From: Rhizophagus clarus
Taxonomy: Eukaryota; Glomeromycota; Glomeromycetes; Glomerales; Glomeraceae
DNA length: 64,000 bases
Assembly (NCBI GenBank): GCA_015698045.1
Contig: BLAL01000018.1
Span: 434,001 to 498,000, forward strand
Direction: 5' to 3'
Shown here: positions 22,778 through 33,794 of the stretch, piece after piece
How positions within the stretch are numbered: the first letter of the stretch is position 1
Layout: every line of letters starts with the position of its first letter
The notes under the pieces: generated by a model
What the model was told of the DNA's origin: nothing
What the model saw: the letters and a program-made list of their open reading frames with translations, nothing else
Databases searched by the model: none
Position numbers and translations under genes: made by a program

Positions 22778-25284
22778 TTAAAACATTTCACCATAATTAG
22801 CCACCAGCAATTCATTTATTTTGGTAACCCATTCATTAGCTGCGTTATTAGGATCTTCGAAATAATATGTTTTTCGAGGCTATAAAAGAATATTAAGTAG
22901 ATGAAATAATCAAAGTTGAAATAAATTATAATTGATCCGAACTCATTTAAAAATTATCGAATAAGCAATAAAACATACCGTATGAATAAAGAAGTTTCTT
23001 TTATTTTTTAACTCAACCACCATCCTTGAACTCCAGTATATCTCTCCTTTTTGCGAATTTTTTTCCTGATCAACATATATTAATCTAGGAAAATCGGTCA
23101 AAATCAATGTTCGTTTTTTAGAAAAAAATCCTTTGCGCTTATTAATTGGACCAGTTTTAATGATCAGTTCGGATTTAAGAATAAATGGAATCCTTTTTTG
23201 AACATGCAAATAAAAATATAAGAAATTTTATAATTACAATAAGAGAAGAAAAAAGTTATAATTATAATAAATCTTACCATTGAGCAGATGTTCGTTTTTG
23301 TTCTTCCAACATCTTAACTTTTTCAGGATCTACTTTATCCGAAGAATCGTCTCCGCCAGCCCAACTTTCTAACCTAAATGGATCATTTTGTCTGAGACCA
23401 GTAGCGATTGGACTATTGTTAACTTCGCTATTATCGGAAAGTTTGGGTAAATATGCATTTGTGGGCGTTCGAAATTCTGGATCATTATGTTTTGGATTTG
23501 GTGGAAGGTATGGAAGTAAATTCGGTGCAGGCTGTTGCCACAACGTATCCCAATCTATGCCCTGGAAGAAAGAATGAGCCTTTAGTCGTTCAACTCCAGC
23601 TTTACCTCCGGAACCAAGTCGCTCTGATGGGTTCAGTACCTATTGTTGAAACAACAAGTAACAATAAAAAATTTAAAAATACATTTATATAATAAATATA
23701 TTTAGCTAATAATATGTTTACCAATAATTTCTGAACTAAATCTCGTGCAACCGTAGGGAATCCATCAGGAAATGAGTATTCTAAATTGACAATTTTTTGA
23801 AAAGTCCTATATTCATTAGCACCTTTAAATGGTGGACGTCCCGCTATCAATTGATATATAATACACCCGAGAGCCCAAAAGTCTGAACTATTTGCATTAT
23901 AAGTTTCAGGAAAATGCTGTTAATAGGTAATAAAATAAAATAAAATAAAAAAATTTATATACAAACCTTTTACAGGCTGCTTTTTCCTTTAATAATTCGG
24001 GACTAACATACTCTGCGGTACCGACAAAAGAATTTGCCCTATCGTCTGTATTATGGACATTAAAAGTAAAACAAATAATTAGTAAATAAGTATTTATAAA
24101 CAAAACTTGAATATATATATGCTAACCTTCTTCCCCATCAGCGTTTTGTTCCAATATTTTTGCTGTACCAAAATCAGTGACTTTGACGTGCATTTTATCA
24201 TCCAATAATATGCTTTAATAAAATATATATTAAATAATTATCTAAGATATATTAACAAACTGATTTCCTGTAAATTATATTATAAAGATCATACTTACTT
24301 TTCAGGTTTAAGATCTCTGTCAAATAACAAAATAAATCACCAGTTATAAATGAAGAAAAAAAAAATTATAAATCAAAAATAATTTTACGTTAATAAAATA
24401 TTTGTTACCTGTGAATTACACCTTGTGAATGCATGTACTCTATTGCTGAAAGAATTTGAGCAGCATAAAATTTAGTACAATCCATATCAAAAGAACCGAG
24501 CTAAAGAAAAGAATATGCATTAATAATTGAAGAAATTGTAGTAAAATAATAATTATGATTATGAATTTTAATCACCTTTTTAATAAAAGTCAAAAGTTCG
24601 CCATTTTTCGCGTGATCCAATACGAAATCTAATAATTTAAAAATTAAGAACATCCAATATCTAATAAAATAATTTAAAAAAATGACGCGACTTATCAATT
24701 AAAAATACATTAAAAGGATACATAAACTATCGGGATCTTGAAACGTATAATAAAGCCTTACAATTCCAGGATGATTCATTTTATTAAGTGTATTCTTTTC
24801 AATGTTAACATATTTTACTTTTTTCTCTTTTATTATATGCTTCTTATCAAGAATTTTTACTGCATATTCACGATTATTTGAACGGTCTCTTGCAGCAACA
24901 ACCTATGAAATTAGTAAAGAAATAAAAAAAGAAATTAGTTAAATTTCAAAATCAAATAAAGTCTTTATTTAACATAATTAAAATCTAAATAACAGAAGAA
25001 CTCGAAAGTTAAACAGGTAGTCTCATAGAGCATACCGTAGAGTATGAACCTTCACCAAGGGTTTTACCAAATTCAAAATCTTTTACACCTTTCTTTCTTA
25101 CGGAAGGAGTATGAGAAAGTTGAGTTTTCGGGGTCTGCTGGCCATTATCATTATTGCTATTACTTCTCGGAGGAATTGTTGGGGTAGGTGGTTGAGAACG
25201 TTGGCCAGCTGGGGTACGGACACCTTCCTTAGATGTACCATTAGTTATTGGGTAAGGATTTATAGTATTATTGCCTGAAGACAT
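22778..25284 (-). CDS. PDK1/Pkh-type 3-phosphoinositide-dependent protein kinase
   Basis: Master AGC kinase that phosphorylates the activation loops of other AGC kinases. Eleven exons: 25036-25284, 24722-24902, 24576-24628, 24409-24500, 24299-24316, 24127-24212, 23963-24045, 23722-23916, 23278-23639, 22979-23192, 22778-22879; 544 residues. Seen in order: a Pro/Ser/Thr-rich N-terminus; glycine loop GKTLGEGSYSTV (about 72-83); EYAVKILDKK with the catalytic lysine; YYTFQD; HRDLKPEN at about 191-198; TDFGTAKIL; activation loop SFVGTAEYVSPELL (Thr near 236); SSDFWALGCIIYQL; and a C-terminal PH domain (about 440-544) with KTGPINKRKGFFSKKR. Kinase plus C-terminal PH is the animal/plant-like PDK1 layout. 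The HRDLKPE loop is carried on an 18-nt exon. Confidence 0.95.
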
Positions 25285-25962
25285 GAGTATTCGCTTTTAA
25301 AGGGTCAGTCTGAGATGAAAACAAGAATAATTGTTGAAAGACGGAGAGTTAAATTATGTATTATAAATAATTAATACAGTACCTATGTATAAAAATTAAA
25401 ATGATGAATGATAGCGCAGAAATGTAGAGATAGGCATGTGATAACGGATTTAACTATAAAAGCCTAAAATGTGAAATCTCTTAATAATTTCTTACAAAAT
25501 ATATGCACGAAACAGAACCACAAAAAACACGTACAGAATAGCAGATAAGTTTTAAATTACATATATAGATTGTTGATTAACATATATTTTCATATGTTTG
25601 AGATGAAATTATGTATCTTTCGTTTGTTCAGGAGAGAAACGCGTGCGGGAAATTAATTAAACCTACATTTACATAAGAAATCATGATGAACATAAAATAT
25701 TATCTTATAGTGCATTCATTCATTCTTTAAATTTCGAATAAAAAGTTTTACATTCCCACGTTTATAATTAGGACAATAAAATTTTTTCTCACTACTATAT
25801 CTGTCTAAACACTCATATGATTGCCTTATTAGTTTTTAATTGTCAGACAATGGATTTTGATTGATTTAATGTTGTTACACACCAATAATATCATAGTATT
25901 AATTAAATTTTTATTTTAGTATAATTTATATATAGATTAGTAACTTTAAATTATATTAAAAA
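25285..25962. other. Intergenic region upstream of PDK1, downstream of SHE9
   Basis: Tandem minus-strand spacer of 678 bp, expected to hold the PDK1 promoter and the SHE9 3' UTR. No gene, RNA or repeat is recognised. Confidence 0.5.
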
Positions 25963-27415
25963 TCATCTATTTAAACGTTCAGAAAATATAAAACTTAATA
26001 ACCAGCCAGCACCGGCACCCATCAATGTAGATAGAATTACTATCTTGTCCAATTCACCACGAGTGAGTATAATATCATTTTTAAGGTCATAAGTATTTTC
26101 TTCTATTATTGACTTTTCATTATTTTTTGATAAATTATCATAATCAATAAGTTCATTTTCCGTTTGAATTTCTAAGTTATTTTGATTCGTCTCAAATTCA
26201 ACAATGGATTCACTCTGTTTTTCAATAGGAAATAAATTATTATCTGATAGTAATTTACTTATTTTTTCTTCCATTTTATCATATTTATGATATAATTGTT
26301 GAAAAATTCCTGTCTCCTCATCCTTATCTAATTTCTTAATAAGCAATTCTTCAAATTTCTCAGTTAATTTTTGTCTTTTACGAGGTTCGAAAATAGTTTG
26401 TACACAAATAAATAAAATGATATTAAATGTCATAAGAGCAATTGTACCGTATGTTGACGCGCTACGAATTTTATCACTCCAGACCTGCTCTTCATGGTAA
26501 CGCATCATCATAGATTTAGTTAATTCAGTATATTCTTTATCAACTTGTTTTTCATATTTATGAAGTTCTTCTTTTGTCTCAGTTAACATTTTTTCATTCA
26601 AATGTTCATTTCGATAAAGTTCCGTGAACTTCATAACATCATCGTTAGACCATTGATGTTTCCGTTGAAGAAGTTCATTAATTTCTCGTTGAGTGGCGGA
26701 TCGTTTTGTAACAGCTTCCTCATAAGCTACTTTGGCAGATGCGAGACGTTGACGTGTAGCTATAAATTCTTTTTCTATGATAATTTAACATGCCATTTAT
26801 TAATTTTTAATGAATAACATTAATATAATTTTATCTGTTTTTTAGGATCTTAATATATATATATCACATATATTATTGAAGATTTGAATGTAAAGGAAAA
26901 AAGTTACCCTGTTGAATCACCTTTTCTTTCAATTTCTCGATTACAGAATAACCTGTAAACTCATTTAATGTTTTAGAAGCAACACTAAGTGCATGATGTG
27001 TGTCTTTGATCTTCGTTTTAGCTATTTCAAATATCCGTTCAGTTAAAAATTCATTTTTACTCTTAGTACCTTTAAGAGGAAAAATTGTTAAGCTATTTTT
27101 AGTCGTGGAAGGCTCAGAAGGAGTTGTTATTGTATCTTCATTACTTCGTGTTGACACATTTTTGTTCAAAGAATAACAATTATGTTGTGTTTTCGTTACT
27201 AGATCAATATTTAAACTTTTTTTATTTAAAATAAAGTAATGACAACGTAAAGATCCATAACGAAATTTTGTTAAAATTAATGATGTTTCAGCCTTGCAAG
27301 AATGCAATGGTTTTATTAAATAACGAGGCGTGGAGAACATATCGAAAAAATTTTCTTTTTTCTCGGGACAAAAATCTTTGATCGATGGTATCAGCGATCT
27401 ACTTATTAAATTCAA
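25963..27415 (-). CDS. SHE9: She9/Mdm33 mitochondrial inner-membrane protein
   Basis: Family that shapes the inner mitochondrial membrane; yeast loss gives ring-shaped mitochondria. Two exons, 26908-27415 and 25963-26774; 439 residues. The N-terminus (MNLISRSLIPSIKDF) is a plausible matrix-targeting sequence. A long coiled coil follows, with the family core ATRQRLASAKVAYEEA, TKRSATQREINELLQRKHQW and DVMKFTELYRNEHLNE. Transmembrane segment 1 is at about residues 295-317 (TYGTIALMTFNIILFICVQ), and segment 2 lies at the extreme C-terminus (LSTLMGAGAGWLLSFIF). This TM-loop-TM arrangement after a coiled coil is diagnostic. Divergent from SDC1 with only 149 bp between the start codons. Confidence 0.92.
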
Positions 27416-27564
27416 ATTACATAAAAAAGTTTAACCATTTTCAGAATGAACCATAAATTTTGAGTTTAAACGTATACCTTAAAGGTTACAATAAACAAAA
27501 ATAACTAATTTTATTCAAAAATTTTTCCGTTAATTAAATAATCTTTGTAAATATTTAAAAAAAA
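27416..27564. promoter_or_regulatory. Short bidirectional promoter SHE9/SDC1
   Basis: 149 bp of A/T-rich sequence between divergent ATGs. It must hold both core promoters and 5' leaders unless the leaders overlap. Confidence 0.5.
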
Positions 27565-28379
27565 ATGTATTCTAGAGAATCGGATACGCTCAAAACTACT
27601 GCTCAGTATTCAGCAAAACAAACTGATAATTCAGCTTATGCACCATTATCGGAACGAGACGAACCAGAAAATTCGACGTACACGGACTCTTCTCCAGCAG
27701 ATACAAGTACTAATGAATATGAAAATCGACGTGCTGCTGGTGCAGTGAGAAGTATACGGGTAATTGTTTCACAATTTTAATAATTCATTCAATTAAATTA
27801 AATAATTAGTTCTCATTTCTTTTATTGAAAGGACATTCTTAATGCAGACAGTCAATCCCCAATTAAGCGCGAAGAAGTTGACGTAGATATAACCGGCGAT
27901 GAACCATCAGAAGACCAACCATCGCCATTAAAATTTGAAGATCAATTTGGCGAGGTTGTTGACGAAGAAAGAGATAAAATACAGAGATTAAATGTGCGTC
28001 ATCCACATTCTTCAACTGCAGTTAGAGATTATTTGAATAAAACTGTAGTACCTAGTTTATTAGCGGGAATGAAGAAAATGGTTCGCGAAAGGTACGTGAT
28101 TCCCTTTATTTACTGTTATTTTAGAAGAATATTTTCATGTTAATTTTTTTTTTTCTTCTTTCTTTTAAAAAAAAAAGACCGCAAAATCCATGTGAATTCT
28201 TAGGAAGATATTTGATTGAACATTGTGATCATGATCATGATCATAAAGAAGAAAATAATACAGAAGTTCGGATTAAACAAGAAGACATTGACTATTCACC
28301 ACGTAATCGACAAAAACGAAGAAGAGGAAGTGGTTCTAGTGCAGATAATGGTGACATGGATGTAGATAATGATGTTTAA
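27565..28379 (+). CDS. SDC1: Sdc1/Dpy-30-like subunit of the COMPASS H3K4 methyltransferase
   Basis: Dpy-30 motif proteins dimerise and bind Ash2/Bre2 in the Set1/COMPASS complex in the nucleus. Three exons: 27565-27759, 27832-28091, 28178-28379; 218 residues. The motif is at about 128-168: VRDYLNKTVVPSLLAGMKK, then RPQNPCEFLGRYLIEH. The first 125 residues are acidic and Ser/Pro-rich (disordered). The tail contains a His/Asp run (CDHDHDHKEE) and a basic KRRRGSGS stretch that may be a nuclear signal. It is longer than yeast Sdc1 (175 residues). Other Dpy-30-motif proteins exist, but the overall layout fits Sdc1 best. Confidence 0.88.
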
Positions 28380-28784
28380 TTTATTTCTTTAAAGAAATAA
28401 TAAATCAGAAAATCCTTTACGAAATATTCATCTAATAGTAATTCACCACCTTTTTTTTCAAAATTTTTTTTTTAATCAATTAATAGGATCAAATTTATAT
28501 TATATATATCACATAGCTAAATATTTCTCCGAATATTAAGCCAGGTAGGATAATTTTATTTTTACTATTGTAAAATAAGAATGAAGCGTAATAGAATGCA
28601 TAACATATTTCTGCACAGGATTAAGTTTGAGATTTGGAATCATTTAATAAAGTATTGCAATCTCAAATGTTTGAGATAAAATTATACAACAATTTCAAAT
28701 AAATAATTATGTAAATAGAGAACAAATCAGACATTGATGAATCATGAACATGAATCATTTAAACTATTATATACAAATCAGTGA
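28380..28784. other. Convergent intergenic region SDC1/ARP10
   Basis: 405 bp of A/T-rich DNA holding both 3' UTRs. No gene is seen. Confidence 0.55.
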
Positions 28785-30713
28785 TTAATCTCTAGCTTTC
28801 TCATCACTATCATCTGACTTGGATAAATTTGCTGTTGTCCAATCTGGAACCTGACCATTATATTTATCTTTCGTTATTTCAACTACAGTGGATTTAAGGG
28901 ATCCAATCAATGAACCTATAAAATAGAATAAAAAAAAAATTAGATGTTGAATAAGTTGAATTAAAGATTTGATTAAACTGTTACATACCACCAACCCAAG
29001 CCCGACAATTTGCCACAAATACTTTACCACTACCGTTATCTTCTAAGAATTCGATATGATCTGCAAGTCCACTTAAAGATTTAAATCTTCTGTCAGTGTG
29101 CAAGGCACGAAGTAATTCTTGTCCAAACCTAGATTGGAAATTTGGAAGTAAAGTTGTACCACCAACAAGAAGAATAGCTGAAGCAAGAGGACGACGTAAA
29201 TGGATTGGTGTCTATTATAATGAATTAAATTTAATAAAATATTTAAAAGAAACTCTTCAAATTATTATACAACTAACCTTTAGTAAACACTCTAACGCAC
29301 ATCCCACCACACTGGATTCATCTTCATCTCCTTCGAATAGCACTTCTGCACAACGTTCTCTGATCCAACCTGGAATGATTAAAGTACCAATTTGACGTTC
29401 TCGACCACTTTTACTTATAGTAATGGGGTACAACACATTTGTTGCCGAGCTTACGGTAGCATATTTTTCTTCCATATCTTCTACTAATGTTTTTTCGGCA
29501 ATACCAATTGACGCCGCGGAAACCATTATTGGACTTACGAAAATAAATCGTGTCTTAATGTCTTCAAGTACCGCAGGTGTCAAATATTTGGCATGAACTG
29601 GAGATTCTTTAGTAGAAGGCGGAATTATCATGCTTCCGAAAGTTGATAACAATTCTTTAAGTCGTTTCGTCAACGCACGACCAGCTAACGGAGTTGTGCG
29701 AATGTAAGGAGTTAAGGGGCGGGCTGAAAATGTCTATAAAATTAATCAATTAAATACTATCAAACTCTAAAATTAAAATTATGAAAAAAAAATAATTATG
29801 TTTACCGGAAGAACAGTAGTTTCCAAATACCCAACGTCTATCACCAAGCCTGTTGTGCGTCCCGTTGTCAACAATGCCAACATATGAGATGGTGCAAAAG
29901 ATATTGATGGTACCTATATTAGTTAATAAATTAGTAAATGCTTATAAACTTATAAATCAAATATAAACTCAAACCTGTAAATTCTCAAATAAAACTTTTG
30001 CAATTAATTGCTTTAATTTCAAAGGAAGCATGGGAGATTCACATAACACAACTTTGCGTTGTTTAGGATCAGTTAAGAGGTATCTAAAATCCAAATTTAC
30101 AAAAAATTATGTATTCTGTGGTTAAATCGAATAGTCACTATTCTTTAAAACAAACCTGAAATAAATTTCTCTTAAATAATGGGCCAGCCGATCATAAAGA
30201 ACATCTAATCCATCGGGATAATTTCCAATTTCCAAATCAAATAATTCTGCAAACTGTAATACGTTAATAATATTATAATAGTTTAAAAGGCAGTAAATCT
30301 CATAAATATCTAACCTCGCCAACTACTCTGCAACTTTCGCCACATGCCTTTACAACTCCTCCGCTTCCATTGAAATCAGGATCCCAATGAACTTTCATGT
30401 TTCCAGCATAGACAGGTACAATGTGCCTCGGTCTTGACTCTCCACTAAAACCAGCCTTAATGTAAAGACTGCCTATATCTAAAACAATTCTATCTTCACC
30501 AGTTCCATAAATAGAGGGACGTCGTGTGGACGTTACAGATAAAATACTACTAGAAGTAGCTGAACTTTGTGGCACGGGAGAGACATTACGAGCCGGTGGA
30601 TTATTTGGTGTGGTAGATCGTGGTGTTTGAATCGTCAATTGAGTACTGCTCGTGTCACTAATATCGATAGTTGGCCTATTAGGAGCCGACGATGAGTTTG
30701 ATTCCTCTTCCAT
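28785..30713 (-). CDS. ARP10: Actin-related protein 10 (Arp10/Arp11, dynactin pointed end)
   Basis: Caps the pointed end of the Arp1 filament in dynactin, the dynein cofactor. Seven exons: 30315-30713, 30156-30253, 29975-30083, 29806-29913, 29278-29733, 28989-29211, 28785-28915; 507 residues. A Ser/Thr/Pro-rich extension of about 75 residues precedes the actin fold, which starts IVLDIGSLYIKAGFSGESRP (actin phosphate-1 loop). Later come KVVLCESPMLPLKLKQ, the second phosphate loop GLVIDVGYLETTVLP, and ASAILLVGGTTLLPNFQSR (adenosine motif region), then AWVGGSLIGSL. The loop substitutions relative to actin and the RPRHIVP start point to Arp10 rather than actin or Arp4-6. Head to head with the SAP-domain gene, 301 bp away. 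Confidence 0.88.
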
Positions 30714-31014
30714 TTTACTAGTATATGACAGTTCTTATGATTATCTTTGATTGGTTCGAAATTTGTATTAAATTCTTTATCTGATATCTATTACTTCATC
30801 ATTTTTTGATTACTACTTGCCAAATTAAGATTTGACTATTTCTTATTAACAACCAAGGGTTGATACTAAGTTAATAAACAAACAAAGTCACGTGGACATT
30901 ATGATCAATTTGACTAATATAGAAGTAGTATTTTTGTCAGTGCATAAATAAACAAAAAACACAAAAACAAACATTCCTTCTCTACCAACTAAACATCTTA
31001 AAAACTCATAAAAA
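30714..31014. promoter_or_regulatory. Bidirectional promoter ARP10/SAP-membrane gene
   Basis: 301 bp between divergent start codons. No specific element is recognised. Confidence 0.4.
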
Positions 31015-32406
31015 ATGTCCATCCCACTAGAATCTTTAAAAAACAAAAGAAAAAACGAATTAAAAGGTATTGGTGTATCGGTGGTTTAAATTTAACTACA
31101 GAAAAAGTAACTATAATTATTTTTTATAAGTATTAAATTTCATAAACTCAAATTTATTTCGTACGATTTTAGAAATCGCCTTAGATCTAGGTCTAAGTAC
31201 GAAAGGCTTACGTAGCGATCTTGAAGAAAGAATTAGGTATTTCATTAATTATCAGGGGTGTTGTTCGGTTGATAAACGTTACTTATTTTATAATTCAATA
31301 GAATTCATTTAGAAAACTCTGCGAAATATAAAAATGAAGACGACAAAGCTTCAGAGTCCACCTCAAGTAAAACACCACCGCGACGTTCGTTCCGTAAAAA
31401 AAGTATAAGTACTATCAGGGTGAAATCACGAAAAGACAGTCTTCCATCCTCCCCGAACGGAGGAAGGTTAGTATTGCATGTGAACGAATTCTTTCGTATT
31501 AATTTTTAATATAAAAATATACACATTATATCTCAATAATTAATTCTTTTTATTAAAAAATTTGCAGAAATTCTTCTGACGAAGAAAATCAATCAGTGTC
31601 ATCAGAGAATGAAAGTAAACAGGTGATCAAACGAACAAACCTTTTCAAATACACAAACAATCGATTGACTTTTGAATCATCACAACAGGAAATTGTTTTC
31701 ACACGATCTACGGAAGTAGAAATAAATGAAACTGTTGAACGAGGTTTAACAAATGATAAAATCTCTAAAGTTCTTAATCAGTTAAGAGATGTATGCTTTT
31801 TTCCTAAAATTTTTTTTTTTTGCGCATATGAGAACTCTTAAACTTTCGTTTATTTAATTCAAATGGTAATTTGTTTTAGAATATCTCCAATTCCGCGACA
31901 TTTTGTACGGTCGTTACATGTTTGGAATTTTTAGTGTTCTTATATTGTGCAATCGAATGGAGCTTCAAGGTATGTTGTTTTAAATCTGAGATAGATCACG
32001 CAATTATTATAAACTAATGTTATTCATTAACATATCTTTCTAAAAGATTGCTTCTATTCCCGTCCCATTCATGGGCTCGGAAGAGGGTTATAACATTGAT
32101 TTGCATGTACCAGATGTCTTTATTTTTATTGACTGGCATCGATTCTGGCGTCCATTGATTTATTTCATACTTTATTTAGTATTATTTCCACTTGGGTTTT
32201 CATATATCTTCAATTTCGAGCCAAATCGCAATTTATACAGTCCTCTAACTTTCTCTGTTGCCCAATACGCTATTTTCATGGTCTCTGTTTCTAACTTCGA
32301 TTGGGCTGAGGATGTTCGTGATTTCATTCCTGACAGTTTAATTTACATGGGAGCTGGGACCGGAGTGATTTTCGCGCTTTATGAGAGCATTTTGGCAAAT
32401 TCATAG
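31015..32406 (+). CDS. SAP-domain integral membrane protein
   Basis: Six exons: 31015-31066, 31173-31236, 31302-31466, 31568-31790, 31880-31969, 32047-32406; 317 residues. An N-terminal SAP-like helix-extended loop-helix (about 4-38: LESLKNKRKNELKEIALDLG, LSTKGLRSDLEERI) would bind DNA. A basic/Ser-rich linker (PPRRSFRKKS) follows, then about four hydrophobic segments in the C-terminal half (FLVFLYCAIEW; PLIYFILYLVLFPLGFSYIF; FSVAQYAIFMVSV; LIYMGAGTGVIFALYESIL). A DNA-binding head on a multi-spanning membrane anchor suggests an inner nuclear membrane protein tethering chromatin. That role is inference; the domains are seen. It resembles uncharacterised fungal proteins and is not Heh1/Src1, which has a different membrane half. 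Confidence 0.8.
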
Positions 32407-33794
32407 ATACGACTTAATTTCTTTTGGTCGACCCTAAAAATTGTTCGATTGAATCATTTTTTCATACCTTTGAAATTCTTGATGAATTTTTTTTTTTTTA
32501 TTTTTTCCCTGCAGAAAAATGTATTGGTTGTCGGCTGTGCTTCTGCCATGCTATAGAAAACCAATTTATGTGTAAATAAAAAAAAATTGATTTAATTTTT
32601 CATTTTTCTAGTTTAGTAATATACTTATTATTTGAATATATATTTACGAGTTTTAAGCCATTATTTATTTAATTAGACACAAAACTTTATAAATCAAAAA
32701 AAAAAATATATGTATATGATATAATAAATGTAATAAGAGAAATAAAGAGTCATCAGATTATCTAGTGATGGGGAATGCCATCTTTCGAATGAAGTGTTTA
32801 GACTTGGGTAAACCGGGTTTATCCATCAAAACAAATCTGGATTGATATTTGTTAACAAATAGATATCCGTCAATTAATTTTCAATTCCGGTTTGTTGCAG
32901 GAGGTAGATTAGCGGATAAACGATTTAACGGGTGATTAACGACGGGTTGATTAACGGGTAATTAACGGGCTGATTAACGGGTTGATTAACGAAAAATTTT
33001 TTTTTCGATAATCATTAAAAATAATTTTAATAATTAAAATTCAACAATCATACTGTATGATTAGCATTTACGCGATACGGCACGTGCCGTAACGGCGTAA
33101 CCATTCTGACGAACTTATTTGTTAAAACAAATGATATTGTAGTAAAGTGAAACGGATAACCGTTAATCTGCTAGTCCCGTAAATCTGTTAGTCCCGTTAA
33201 TCCGTTACTAATCCGGATTAATGTAAAGCATCCGATATCTGTACCCATTATCGTATTAAAACTGGATTAATCCCGGTTTAAACCTGTTAGATATATTTCT
33301 AACGGATATCCGTTTCTACTTCTGATCATAAGATCATGTTACTATTGGTAAGCATAAAATTTTGTTAAATTCCAATTTTATAACTTTGGTCCGAATTGAA
33401 TTCACGTCATAATTCATAAAGTAAAGGTCATATTACCTTGTCGGAATGACCATATGACCTATGACCACTAACATCAAGGTCTGAAGACAAATATAAAAAC
33501 CGAAAACAAAATGTAACGTAAACAGTAATAAAGTTAGATTGGATTGAGATTGGATTGATTTTTGTATATTACAAATCACTTTATAGTATTGCAGATCAAT
33601 ATACAAAAGAAGAATTCCACTTACTGTATATGTCCAATATGCTCAATTATCTAATCAAGGATTAAATTTGTGAGATGTCTTTTTTTACAAATCAAAATCG
33701 GATCAGTCTCGAACTATCAGGTAGTCAATTCATAGTCGACAGCTTTTAATTATTCCCTTAGTATCCTTGTCTCCCTTTTTTTTAATTTTCAATA
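32407..33794. other. Intergenic region with GATTAACGGG-repeat and palindromes
   Basis: Between the SAP gene and IDO. From about 32920 to 32992 a degenerate tandem of roughly 12-15 nt units built on GGGTTGATTAAC is seen. About 170 bp later the opposite-strand version (GTTAATC...CCCGTTAATCCG) appears at 33160-33225, so the block can fold on itself. Between them lies a perfect 16-bp palindrome TACGGCACGTGCCGTA (33076-33091). It is probably an old DNA transposon or satellite relic; no clean terminal repeats or target duplication were found. Confidence 0.45.

Noticed and set aside
1122..25284. LST8 and PDK1 as a TOR/AGC signalling cluster
   Set aside because: They are about 20 kb apart with unrelated housekeeping genes between; chance linkage is enough.
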